Shown piece by piece: positions 45,995-57,900 of a DNA stretch of 64,000 bases (position 1 is its first letter; every line of letters begins with the position of its first letter). The notes below the pieces were generated by a model. The model ran no database searches and was not told the origin of the DNA. It saw only the letters and a list, made by a program, of their open reading frames with translations. A program made the position numbers and the translations under genes. The DNA comes from Pseudoscleropodium purum (lineage: Eukaryota; Streptophyta; Bryopsida; Hypnales; Brachytheciaceae): the NCBI GenBank assembly GCA_963969395.1, contig OZ017800.1, positions 18,942,479-19,006,478 on the forward strand, in the 5' to 3' direction.

Positions 45995-47198
45995 TTTGGA
46001 TGGTCAAAATCAAATTATGCAGATTGAAAAATAAACGATTTTCATCTAATTTTTTATGTGGAACTTTATAAAACCGTGAAAAGACAAGTCTATTAATAAC
46101 CACTTTTTTCAAACTTCATAAATCCTCTCTTTGGTGTGCTCCCATTTTAAAACTACATATGAATGAAAAATTTTGTACCTACTTTTTTAAAGACATTGGC
46201 CAGCCAACTTAGTGTCTATTATCAAATTTCTTTAATAAATCATAAAATTTTCAAATTTATTATGTGAAAATTTGAAATTATTATGAAATTCTGAAAAAAA
46301 AGTGAAAAAATTTATTTTAGATATAAAATATGCTTTAAAATTTTGAAATTTCTTCTATAAGGTTAACTATAATATAGAACATTGTGGTGCAAATTTATTT
46401 ATTTTTTCATTCTAAAATTCTAAAATTAACATTCCATGGTTTTTTACCCCGGATTTTAATTGCAAAATAGTGTTGCATTTTAGAAATGTTTCAAATTTTC
46501 AAAATACTAGAGTAAAAATTAGATATGATAATAAATTTGTTAGTAGGCTCAAATTCAAGAAAGATCATTTTTATAGTTGAAATTTTGATAAAGATAAACT
46601 AAAGAGCAAAAATTGTTGAAAATGATCTATAGATTTGCACAAAAATATCATGAGGGAATGTTTAACACTTTTTCAAGTCCAAGCAATTCTCCTCTTAAAA
46701 GAATAAATGATAAAATATATTTTTCAATTTTTTAGGCCTCCTTAAAATCATCCAATGGTTATACAACCTCTTTTCCAATGTTTTAGCTACAAAAATTTCA
46801 AAAATAATGTTAACTCTATATATTGTAATTGAGCTCAAAGTATGCATCTCTTATAAAATACAAGGATCTTAGCAATTTTTTTTCTTGAGATATAATTATT
46901 TGACTAGTAACTAGTCCAAGGTGCATAAATAATCTATTTTATTTTACTTTATTGAAATTCCTTCCTGTTTTCTAAAGGACTTTTAGAAATAGAATGTCTA
47001 ACCATTAACCATTTATTAGAGAAATAAATTTTGGTCTATTGTTCTATTAATAAGTTTTTGAGAATCTAATAAATTTTCATAATCTAGTAATTTGTATTAG
47101 TTTTGGTTTTCAACCTTCTAGATATGATCTATGAGTCTTTTTTTCATTACCTTTATTTAATTAAAATTCATCCTTAAATTATTCTTCAAAATTGTAGT
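45995..47198. other. AT-rich spacer, no gene seen
   Basis: Extremely AT-rich; nothing recognised. Confidence 0.45.
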
Positions 47199-47784
47199 TT
47201 AACCCCTAAAGGATCTAATGCCCGTTGAAGGTACATAGGCAATTTTGGGTAGGTGCATATGAAGTCATTCTTTGATGGATGTTCTTAAATTTGTAACACA
47301 AGATGTGAACATGTATCCTTTTAATGGAAATATAATTTTCTTTCCAATCAAATGCCCGGATCACAAGTTATGTTGCCCTAAACTTTGGAAGCAACTTGGG
47401 TAGCTTTAGGTAGCATGAGCAAAACTCCTCCAATAATTATGAAATTTGGCAAGTGTGTAACTTATATGATATAAGATGCAAATGCAAAAAAATTACTATG
47501 TATAGTGTAAAAATGTCACTTTAGGAGGAATTAAAGCTTGTTGGCCTTATTGGGCAAGGTCGGAAAAAAACTTTTTCTCCTAACTTCAAATGTCATAATC
47601 TTTCAATCTATGCGGTCAAAGTTTATGAAATTATTTCTACATGTTTCTAGAAAAGTCTAGTACAAATTTATATTGTTGAATTTTGAAAAAAAAACCTTTT
47701 TTTTTCATTTTTTTGTGTTGCCCTACAAATTGTCAATTTTTGACAATTTCTGTCTAAAATGTGCCTTGGTCCTTTAGAGGTTAA
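47199..47784. mobile_element. TTAA-flanked TIR element (586 bp), third interior type
   Basis: Left end TTAACCCCTAAAGGATC; right end GGTCCTTTAGAGGTTAA, which differs from a perfect complement at two bases. The termini match family 1 but the interior does not align with it, so different interiors share the same ends. No open frame of note. Confidence 0.8.
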
Positions 47785-50590
47785 AATTTATCTTCCCAAT
47801 TCTAAAAATTTGGACTAGTCTATCTATGATGGATTTATATAATAGACCTTGTCTCTAAGTGCTAAGAAGTTTGAAGTCATTAGAGGGTGTTGGGGGTGTT
47901 GGGAGGACTGTTTCAAGCAACTATGCTTTGCAGTTCCCCCCTACAATTTTGGGGAACGGCTAGTCCTGACAAAAAAAATTCAATTAAAAAAAATCATTTT
48001 TGGAATGAAGAAAAGAGTTGAATTTTTTATCCAGACGTGGCAATAGCATTGCCACATTTATAAGCTATTGCAGGGAAGTTCCTGTATTTGAAAACTACTG
48101 GGAACTTACAACCCTCCCACAAGCTCAATCTCTTCTAATGATTAGGCTCTTTTGAGAGGATAGTAGTAATAGAATGTCACCCATTCATTTAATAACAATG
48201 AATTTTTATGACCCTATGTATCTAAATTTTCATCATTCCCTCCATTTCTATATTTTTTTTGAACCTGCTAGATTATTATCAATACAAGATTAACAACCAT
48301 ATTCCATATCTTGTATATATATTTGTATGTCATACCATACCAATAGTTTTGTTTAACACACATATATCCTATATCCCATACTTATATATGTTTCTATATA
48401 TCATACCATTTTAATATTTTATATTAGATATCTACATTCCATATATAATTTCCATATGTATTTGTATGCATTTTATATGTATTCTATATACTATATTTGC
48501 ATCAAAGTTTTTATTTTTTATTTTTTAGATGTATGTAAGCAAATCATTTGTTTTATTTTTAATTTTTTCATTCAGTTGGGGGCAAGTAGCCTAGGGACTT
48601 CCGCCTAGGGCTTTTTTTTGGAACAATGTCTCCGTTGCTGGCTTCACTTCAAAGGCTAGTTTCGGGAGGGACGAAGCCACAGAGGTCAGATTTCTGACAA
48701 TCTGGTGAAATTTTGCCCAAAATAAAAGCCCTGCTTCCATCTCTTTAGGGAATAGTGATCAATAAAAGTAAATGGAAGTCACGATTGATCCTTGTGATCT
48801 TTATATTGTATGAACCTCTTGATGTTGTTTATTTCTAAATTTTTGACATATTTTGAACCAAAAAGGTGAAGGAAGTGGTCACACTTTGAATGAGAAATTT
48901 CAAAGGAAACATATCTTGGTATAAAAAAGGGAAAATGTGATTGCAACATCTTTTTTGATCTCCATATGAAATTTGTTCAAAAAAATTTATAGTTGTAAAA
49001 TGGGAGCATACAAAGTGAAAGATTTCAAAGTTTGAAAAAATGGTCATTGGTTCAATCCTTCTATAGTGAACCATAAAATGCCCATAATAATACAAAATGT
49101 TACTTCAATGATTTCACATGAATTGTAAATAATGTGTTAATGCAATTTTTCATCTTTTTTTTCTAAGAATTTTTTTAATGTGTTTACACCATGTGTTGGT
49201 GAAAATTATCTCATTGAGGTACTATTGGCTTTTCTAGCTATATGTTAAAGAAATGAATCATGGAAAATGCTTGTGAGAATATGTTGGCAACTTCCAATTC
49301 TTACCCAAAATCTAAATTATTGTCATTCAAATGGTTTTTAATTTGGAATTTAACTTCAACAATTGAAATATAGGTCATGGCATATAATTTCTATTCCAAT
49401 TTGAAAATTGAAAATTTTATTTCAATTTTGGTTGTTTGGGTCTATAACCATATCCTTATGATTTTCTAATTATAAAATGATACCAAAATTTGTTTAGCAC
49501 CATACCATGATGTCACACACTACATACACATTTAGTATAATTTTCAAAATTTTAAAGAATACGTTGTATTTGACATGAAATTTTGCCATTTCAACTTCAA
49601 AAAATTTATGATAATTTCAAATTTTCACAAGAAAATCTGAGTTTTTTAGGTCCTGTAAAGGATAAATGATTTCATCCCTATATAATAATAAATTAAATAA
49701 GTCTTATATTAGAATAAAGCATACAAAGTGAAGAATATTGGGGTTATTCATACAATCTTAGTCTCTGCCACATAAACTCATGAGAGAGCTTGAAAAGAAG
49801 AAGAATTTTGATGAAAAACACTATAGGCAATATTAATTTTTTCTTGACAAGATTTTATTTTAGACACAAGAATCTTAAATTTTTGCAATTTTTGATAATG
49901 TATGTATCTTGACATGAACTAATTTAACACCTTCCACAAAAATAATGAAGCAATGAGAGATTGAGCTAGTTGCACCACTAACTAGGTATTTCAATAAGCA
50001 ATTCACTATGGTTCCCATTATTATATAGAAAAAGCTTCTATGGGGTCTTGTTGGTAGTCAAAAAGTCTTTTAGATTCTTTTAATTCTTCATGGTTGAAGT
50101 CCCATTTGGGTTCAAAAATATCATTGCTTTTGAAGTGATATAGATCTAAATGTCACACAATGCATTGAAAAGAGGCGTACCACCCTCCTTTGTATTAGTT
50201 GCCCCCCCTTCTTTCAAAAAATTTATAAGCCGTTCATTTTTTTTAAGAAAAATTGCTTATCCTTGAAATTGTTGTTGATTTAAAAAAAAATCACAAGCTG
50301 TTGATCTTGTGAGATTTAATCTAAACTGTTCAAATGTAAAATATAAGATATGGATATAATATTGGATACAAATACGTATTGAATATGGGTATCGGATACA
50401 AATACAATACTCCATATACATATGTATTGAATATTGACTACTGGATATGAATATTGTCCCAAATACAAATATGTATTGAATACTAAATATGGATACCGGA
50501 TACATATATAAAATGAATTGTCCCTTATTAATTGTCAAACAAGTTGATTTCTGAAATTACAAGAGGGGAGAGGGTGGTTGGAATTAGGAA
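47785..50590. other. AT-rich spacer with scattered repeat debris
   Basis: 47890-48115 has GC-richer blocks (GTTGGGAGGACTG, GGCAATAGCATTGCCAC, a small palindrome at about 48039) and weakly inverted edges, possibly a worn MITE. 48575-48740 is GC-richer and may be a gene fragment, unrecognised. 50340-50520 repeats a GGATACAAATA/TATTGAATA motif many times (degenerate minisatellite). 50040-50080 resembles 18228-18270. Confidence 0.4.
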
Positions 50591-50599
50591 TTTCAAAAT

Positions 50600-53190
50600 T
50601 TCAAAATCCAAAATTTCAGTGTATTGTGGCACAAAGTGTCACAATGCACTGAAAAGTGGCAATAACTGCCAAACTCAAAAATGTCACTAAGTTATACAAA
50701 TCTTAACCATACAATCTTGTAGTGAACATGTTGTAGATGATGTGAATCAAACTTGGAGTCATTTTTCTGTATAGATTGCAAGATTATAATGTTTTAGTGT
50801 TGAAAAAAGATGATGAAATTTTCCTAGCAACACCCTTGGAGGTGAAATTCCATTTCTAAACCTATTGAAATGAAAAAACTTGAAACTATGAAGTAATTCA
50901 AAACCAACATAAAAACACATTGGTGAAAAAAATATCATTCAATTGACTCCATGTGTTTTCAATATGGCTTGCAAATGTCAAAAAATAGGCAAGAAAAGTT
51001 GCAAAAAAACACATGTGATGCTGAACCTCCTTCTACTAAATTGCTTCGTGGAACATGCCACCAAAGTTCACCATAATCCAAAAATGTCGGGATTTTAAAC
51101 TTCAAATCGCTCCAAAACATTCAAAACAACTTGCATTGATATGAAAATTTTACCACAATAACTAGACTAAAAGAAGAACATAATCCAATAAATTTTTATT
51201 GAAAACAAACATTGGATGAAGGAAATACAAGCTCCCAAAGTTGTAGCCATCAAATGTAGTTTGGTGGACTCAAATTGAACCTTTGAATTTTGATTGGCTT
51301 TCAATTAGTCATTACATCTTTGATTGATTTGAAAATCTTACCATACAAACTAGAAGAAAGAATACAAATTTTTCAACAAGTTTTATTAAATTCGGACGTT
51401 AGATGCAAAAGTTATAGTACTTTGAATTGAACTTGAAACTAAGTGGACACTTTTGGTCCCCTTTGGCAATGAGGGGTTAAAAGGCATTTTTTGGGTTGGT
51501 TTCTAGTCTAAAGCATGCCTATAGAATATGTACGGAAGCCTATAATATTACCTTAAATTTGAGCACCAATTTTTTCCAATCAACAAATGTCACTTGCATC
51601 ATGCTAGTGGTGGGCTTTGCATATATTTTGCTTGAATGAAAATTTTGAAGTTCATTTTACAGTAGCACTAGTGTAGCCCTTTGAGAATTGTTTTTAAAGT
51701 TTAACCTATCATCGCCTAAGGGGACAAAAAGTATCATCGCCTATTGTTTGGCAGTCCAATTTGAAGTACTGCAACTTTTGCATCTACTCTATTGTTTGAA
51801 TTCAATAAAACTTGTTGGTGAAGTTGCACATACTAGTCTATTGTACATATCATTACAAAAAATTTCACACCTCGGAAAGGTTGTGAGTTTTGAACTACCC
51901 ACAACTACCTTGGTGCAATTAAAGAGGAATTCCACTGTTTTTTTGTTTTTTAATGAAAGCTGCTGATGTGGCACTACTTGTGCCACGTCAGCACAACGTC
52001 AGGTTTTCATACTTTTTTAAATATTTTTTTTATTTTTTTAAATATTTTTTTATTTGTCTGTAATTGCACTACAGAGTGCCAAAAACTAAATCCTTAACAA
52101 CCTTCCATAGGGTTCAAATTTTTTCTAATGAGGTTTGTTTTGGCAAGTTCATGCTGAAATATTTTACTTTTCTCAATTTAACAATTTGGTAGGGAGATAG
52201 GAATTTTCTTTTACACCTTACGAACACACTTCCAATTTTGGATTGATTCTTTCTATTTATGCATAAATGTGTTCCTTTTCCTAATTTTTCTCAAAAGCAA
52301 TTTTTTCAAATTTTTAGAAATAGTTGTAAATAATTTTTAAAATTTTGACATCTTCCAAATTTTCATAAGTTATTTAGGAAACTAACCTACAAATATGGTA
52401 GTTTCTATAGTAAAATTTTTAGATCAATCTAAGAGATATTGAAAATGTGAAAACCATTCAACGTTCACAGGTTTAATTTGAGTTCACCACACTACATTGT
52501 GATGGCTGCAACTTTGGGGGCTTGTATCTTTTTCATCAAATGTTTGTTTTTAATAAAATTTGTTGAATTTTGTACCCCTTAAAGTCTAGTAATTGTGATA
52601 AATTTTCATGTCAATTCAAGTTGTTTTGAATGTTTGGAAACAACTCAAAGTTCAAAATCCACACATTTTTGAAATATAGTGAACTTTGGTGGCTTATAAC
52701 TTCATCATAAAATGTTTGTTTTAAATACTTTTTATTGGAAAAGTTGCACATACTAATTTAATTTTCATTGATAACATTTCAAATCAATCCAAGAAGTTAT
52801 GAGTGAATGGGAAGTATTTTAGTAGTGGGAGGAACAACCATAGATGTGATTTTTTGCTACTTTATTCACTATTTTTTGACATTTCAAAACAATTTTGTTG
52901 ACACAATGAGTCTATTAAATGATATTTTTTTCACCAATGTGTTTGTATATTGGTTTTTAATCACTTTACAATTTAAATATTTTTCAATTGAGTAGATTTA
53001 GAAATTGAATGTCACCTCCACATGTGTTTTTAGGAAAATTTCAACATCTTTTTCCATACTATAACATTATAATCTTCCAATCTATGTAGTCAAATGACAC
53101 CAAATTTGATCCACATCATCTGCAACATGCACACTATAAGATTGTACGATTGAGATTTTCATATTTTATTGACATTTAGACTTACAAGAT
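50600..53190. mobile_element. Large inverted pair of family-2 repeats
   Basis: 50600-51480 and 51701-53190 are inverted relatives. For example, 51240-51285 (GTAGCCATCAAATGTAGTTT) is matched in reverse near 52490, and 51110-51160 (CATTCAAAACAACTTGCATT) in reverse near 52610-52640. The facing ends are TTAA termini: 51477-51480 closes the left unit and 51701-51704 opens the right one, both with the CATTGCC/CATCGCC plus AAGGGGAC motif of the 34223 element. About 220 bp lie between. The right unit also has internal tandem repeats near 51780, 52541 and 52709. No transposase. Confidence 0.7.
51961..51992. repeat. Hairpin GCTGATGTGGCAC / GTGCCACGTCAGC
   Basis: 13-bp arms with one mismatch around a short loop, GC-rich in an AT-rich unit. 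Probably the terminus of a small inserted element within the right arm of the inverted pair. Confidence 0.7.
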
Positions 53191-53225
53191 TTGTGTCAAT
53201 TGAAACGCTAATATCTTAAAATTTA

Positions 53226-53645
53226 TAGGCATAGCGTGTTCTTTCAAGGCTAGTTTCTACTTCAACTTGAAATTTTAGGAAATTTCTAAAATTCAATCTT
53301 TTACATCGATTTTAACTTTGGACCTATGACTATGAAGTTTTGATATCATAATATTAGAGTGACTTGGTAAAAGTCATTGATATTCTAATACCATACCAAA
53401 ACATGGTCATAGACCCATCCTTTTAGAGTTAAGGCATGTTAATGGACCAAGTGCATGTTTAGCTCTAAAAAACACTGCAAATAAGAAACTATGAATTTTC
53501 AAAGTGCTAAAAATAGATGTATCTAAATGCAACCCTAAGCTCTTATAAACAAGGTTGTACATTTTAGGCAAGAATGTATAAAGGGTGGTTCTAAAAAGGG
53601 TTCACAATTAGATGTTTTTACATTACAGTGGCAAAATCACTTCTA
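53226..53645. repeat. Two joined dispersed repeats
   Basis: 53226-53490 is a copy of 42058-42320. 53491-53645 (ATGTATCTAAATGCAACCCT, GTACATTTTAGGCAAGAATG) is a copy of 18330-18490 in riboflavin kinase intron 2. The junction suggests either one composite element or nested insertion. Confidence 0.75.
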
Positions 53646-53954
53646 CTTTCTTGATGTTGTCTCTAATAGGGTTTATGGATCGACCTTAAAGAACCCTAAA
53701 ACCCCGACACTTGACAGACGTCGGTTTCCCGCAGACTTCAGCACAGGTCGGGGTGCGAGCTGCTTGTCCATTGCAAGGCAGATTATCTCTCTGGTACACC
53801 GCGCTCGTTGTTTCTGCCTTTCACCACATTTTTCGATTTCAGTTGGAGCTTTCTACCTGCAAATGAAGAGATGAATTGTGATTGTTTGCGATAAAATTCT
53901 TTCCTGTTGGGCCCTGGACTTGACCTCTTTGTTGAACTTGCTAGTGAGCAGTCT

Positions 53955-54209
53955 CTACTGGAAGATTAATTGAATTGCCTCACTCAGTCGCTCAAGGCTG
54001 TGATACAATCCACCTCCCAATCCTCTTCTTTCCCAGCAATAATTCTGCTGCGGGCTTTCACTCCGCACGCTACTTGCGCTGTCTTGGCATACTGGATTCG
54101 GATTAGTTGTGGCATAGGAGCTTACTGGGGTTGCGCATCTCGATCGGTGCAGTGCCGATGTAGCTGTTCCTCTGAAATTCTGGAGAAGGATTGCTTTCGC
54201 AGCGGCCAT
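53955..54209 (-). CDS. Candidate small protein with mitochondrial-type N-terminus, 84 aa
   Basis: An ATG at 54209 with good plant context (AAGAATGGCC) opens an 84-codon frame. It starts MAAAKAILLQNFRGTATSAL followed by HRSRCATPVSSYAT: rich in Ala, Ser, Thr and Arg, without acidic residues for the first ~40 positions, which is what a mitochondrial or plastid presequence looks like. The rest is unrecognised. A donor-like CCA|GTAAGC at codon 28/29 could shorten the exon. The frame stays open upstream for 46 more codons. It sits in a GC-rich island and would be divergent from the helicase gene. The alternative is that this island is only the helicase promoter and leader. Confidence 0.35.
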   Translation of the reverse strand: MAAAKAILLQNFRGTATSALHRSRCATPVSSYATTNPNPVCQDSASSVRSESPQQNYCWERRGLGGGLYHSLERLSEAIQLIFQ

Positions 54210-54832
54210 TCTTAGTTGCTCGTCGGTATCACGTCGAAGTGGGCGGTGGCCACGGTCGATCAGCCAGGTATGATTCGATACTTGTCTTCGTTTCTTTCGG
54301 AAATTCCGAGGGACTGGACTGTTTCCAGGGTCCGACCGTAGGCTCATCGTATAGGAACGTCAAATGTACGCAGTGAGAGCTCGGACAGAAGACTAGCCTC
54401 TAAGCGCTCTGGAGAGTTCGTTTTCTGGACGATGGACAGACTTGTGCAGACTGCATCGTGCTTTTCAATAGATTCAGTTTTCATCTCGACAAGGTTTTCT
54501 TGGTTCTTGTGTTGGTTGAGTAACACTTGGTCTCCATTAAACTTCTTACTAATAGTTTAGGAGCAACAAATCTAAGTCTGTAATTGAAAGAGTGACCTCC
54601 AAAGATGAACTTCACAATTGTAAATTTTAGGTTTTTTAGATCATTTTTTATTTTAGGGTTCTAGAATCACAAATCCTTTGCAACAAATTAAATTACTCTA
54701 AAGTTTTGTGTATTTGGAACAAATTTGTTATCAAAAAGAAATCTAATCTTCAAATTCTTATTACATGTATTGGAATTTTCGATAATTGTGAAATCTTTGT
54801 GTTGTGCCCATAAAATTTCATCGGCCGTAAAG

Positions 54833-54850
54833 TTTAGGGTTTAGGGTTTA
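54833..54850 (+). promoter_or_regulatory. Telo-box-like TTTAGGGTTTAGGGTTTA
   Basis: Plant telomere-type repeats (telo-boxes, AAACCCTAA) are enriched in promoters and leaders of ribosomal protein and ribosome-biogenesis genes. One stands here about 130 bp before the start codon of a predicted ribosome-assembly helicase, which fits. It could also be chance. Confidence 0.5.
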
Positions 54851-54976
54851 ACTTAGTAGTTACTGGTTTGCAGAGAATTAATTTCTTCTTTTCGTATTCT
54901 CAGAATTACAGAGTTGATAGTTTTCTTTACAGAAAGACGCTAGTCACCACTTCGCATCTGGATTACGACGACGAAG

Positions 54977-57900
54977 ATGGAGACAGAAGAAATTGACTTG
55001 TCCGCTTTGGTTGGTGGTGCTGTAAAGGTGAGAATTCAACTTCGACCTAGTTTCCAGCTCCTGAGTGTTTTGTGTAATTATCAATGGAATTTTTGGTAAA
55101 CTTGATTGTGGTTCCTATTCTATCTTTGATACTGTTAATCCCCGAGTATAACAATGAACTTGAATTTGGTCGATTAGGCGCGCGCCGTGGATTCCAAAGA
55201 TGGTACTCAAAAGAAAGTGAAGCGTGGTTCCAAAGCGAGGAAGCTTCTAAAGTTGCAGAAGCAGCAGGAGCAGAAAGGTGCCAAATATGCGACATTTGCA
55301 AGCGATTTTCCTGAGGTTTGCTCGTGGTGAATTTTATTGGAGAACGGTGGTTCATTTGGTTAATGGGATGATCATGTTGTGAATATAAGGCGAGGTAATT
55401 TTGAGAGAGCGTAGGTGAGCGGATGGTCATTTCTGGGTATGCAAGCAGCAGGAGTCTGGGTATTCTAGGATTTTTATTGGAACAGGATAGAAGTCAAGAA
55501 CCATGGGATGGGATGGATACATGAAGCATTTTAACGGAATTAGAGGTGTGATTTTTGTGAGATCAATATAGAGCTGTGTAGAGATCACTTTTGGAACAAG
55601 CGTCAAATTCACTTACCTCAAATTTTTATCGCTGTGTAAGAAATCCTTATGCATTCTGAAAGTGAGAGGTTGTAGACCACTTTAAAAGTCTGGATAATCC
55701 CATTTTCATCCAAAGATCAGTGACCATAGACATTTACCCGAGTCATGCTTACACCACTTGCTAATTGAAGGCCGATCAAGTGTATGAATAGATGCGGTGC
55801 AGTGTATTAGACGGGATCAGATCCCTAACAATTTTACTATCCCACCGTAAGTCATGCTTGGAGAGGCTCATATGGTATTTGAGGAGCAATTCGCGAAAAT
55901 GCACGAATCAATATTGTATGGACTTTGTAATTTTTTTCCGATTATTCAGATCACTGCGTTTTCATATTATATTTTCTCAGGCTTGTTCTGTTGATCGCAG
56001 TCAAAGAAAGACGAGCAAGGCATTAAGGGTCGAGAGGTCTCGACTTCTGCGGTGGTGTCTCCGAGTGGAGTCGAGACCAAGAGCCAAAGCAAGAAAAGGA
56101 AGAGAAAAGGAACAGAAAAAGGTAGGTTTTTAGGGTTGCACGATGGTTCAGAATATGAATCAAAATGAGTGCAATTGAGTTTCTAGTTTCAGATTTTGGT
56201 TTTCTGATTTGAAATTGGATACAACTCAGGCAAATTCTTGTAGGCTTCTAAGTGGTTTCTCTTGATCAAGTTCTGATCTCTTAATCAAGGTTTTGATTAT
56301 TTGATGTAGGGTCAAAACGGAATCACAAAACTGGGATGGAGGTTTCTGAACGGGACCTACCTGAACGTGAAGACATGGAGTTAGAGAATTTACCTTCTTT
56401 TGAAAACGTTGAAGTGCCTTCAACTAATGATAGTAAACTAAAGAAACCCAAACTCGGTTCCAAGGCGCGGAAACTTCTGAAGTTGCAGAAACAACAGGGG
56501 CAGAAAGGTGCCAAATATGCGCCTGTGATTTTGTCATTTTTTCCTATTTTCAATTAGAGTTTGCATGTTGACGTTGCATAACCTTAAATTCATCTGATGA
56601 CTGCAAGTATTGTGTAGAATATCATGAACTGATTCAGGTTTCTTGGTATGCTCAGGGTTCGACAAGAAACATAGACACATAAGTGAGAAGGACATTACTG
56701 AAGAGGACCTACGTAAACGCGAAGACATGGAATTAGAAAGGTTAGAGAATTTACCTTCTTTTGAAGACGTGGAGGTAGAAGAAATGGACATGTCCGCATG
56801 GGCTCGACTGAGGCTTCACCCATTACTAATGAAGGCCTTGATGAAGTTAAAATTTTCAAAGCCAACCCCTATTCAGGAGGCCTGCATTGGTGCTGCTGCT
56901 TTCCAGGGAAAGGTGTGTTGACGATTTTCGAGTACTTAAATCACTTATCGTGGCCTCTTATCGTCCTATTCTCTTGAGCAGGTGGTTCTCGTATCGATCA
57001 TTAGTTATTCTCTTCGTTTTGTATCCTAGTTCCAGTGCATGCTATGTGATTTCACATTGTGTTATGGATGCCTAGGATGTCATAGGTGCCGCTGAGACAG
57101 GATCAGGGAAGACACTTGCATTCGGCCTTCCAATATTGCAACGACTTCTAGATGATCAAGAAAAGCACCACAAAAAGTCTGGGTTCGACAAGGCCAACAA
57201 GAAACAATCTGGGGGTCCTCTACGTGCTCTCATCATTACTCCTACAAGGGAACTTGCGTTACAGGTTCAGTCTTCGCAACTGTCAGTAGATGCAATCAAA
57301 TGCCTGTTGTCATCGGCTATTTTTCGCCATTTCCAGGGATGCTGGAAGCGACTTTTTGTTCTCATGTGCATTGTTAAACTCCTGCGTTGCTATCTGCCGG
57401 AAACGCTAGTGTTTTCTATTATGACATCCTCATCATAGTCTTATGTGGTAATCTAGGCATCTTGGTGATTTGTCAATGAATATTTGCAGCATCCTGGTGA
57501 CTTCTCTCTTCTAGCACAAGTGGTGTAAACTTTCGCTTTTAATCTTGCGACAGGTATGTGATCATCTACGGGCAGTGGCTCAGTTCACGAATGCCAATGT
57601 GGTGCCCATAGTTGGGGGAATGGCCCTTCAAAAGCAGCAGCGACTACTTGGGTACCATCCTCAACTAGTGGTTGGGACACCTGGACGTTTATGGGAGCTT
57701 ATGAATGCTGGGGAAAAGCATCTTCTTGATGTAAGCTTTTTCTAAGTATCAGGAATTTTGAGAATATTCTAGGAAAATGGCGAATTAGACGCGTTTGTCA
57801 TTGTTTGTCCTATGCGAGCTTATTCTTATCATTACTTTCTAATTTTTTTTGTTATGAGAAACTTTGAAAGAATTTGCTCTCTACAATGCGAACATGTGCT

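Larger units (their letters stand above)
53690..54932 (+). promoter_or_regulatory. GC island, promoter and leader of the RH13-type helicase gene
   Basis: 53690-54530 is much richer in G+C than its surroundings. A donor-like CAGCCAG|GTATGA at 54268 and an acceptor TTTCTTTACAG ending at 54932 suggest a leader intron, with the coding exon starting at 54933. Inference from composition and splice-like sites. Confidence 0.4.
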
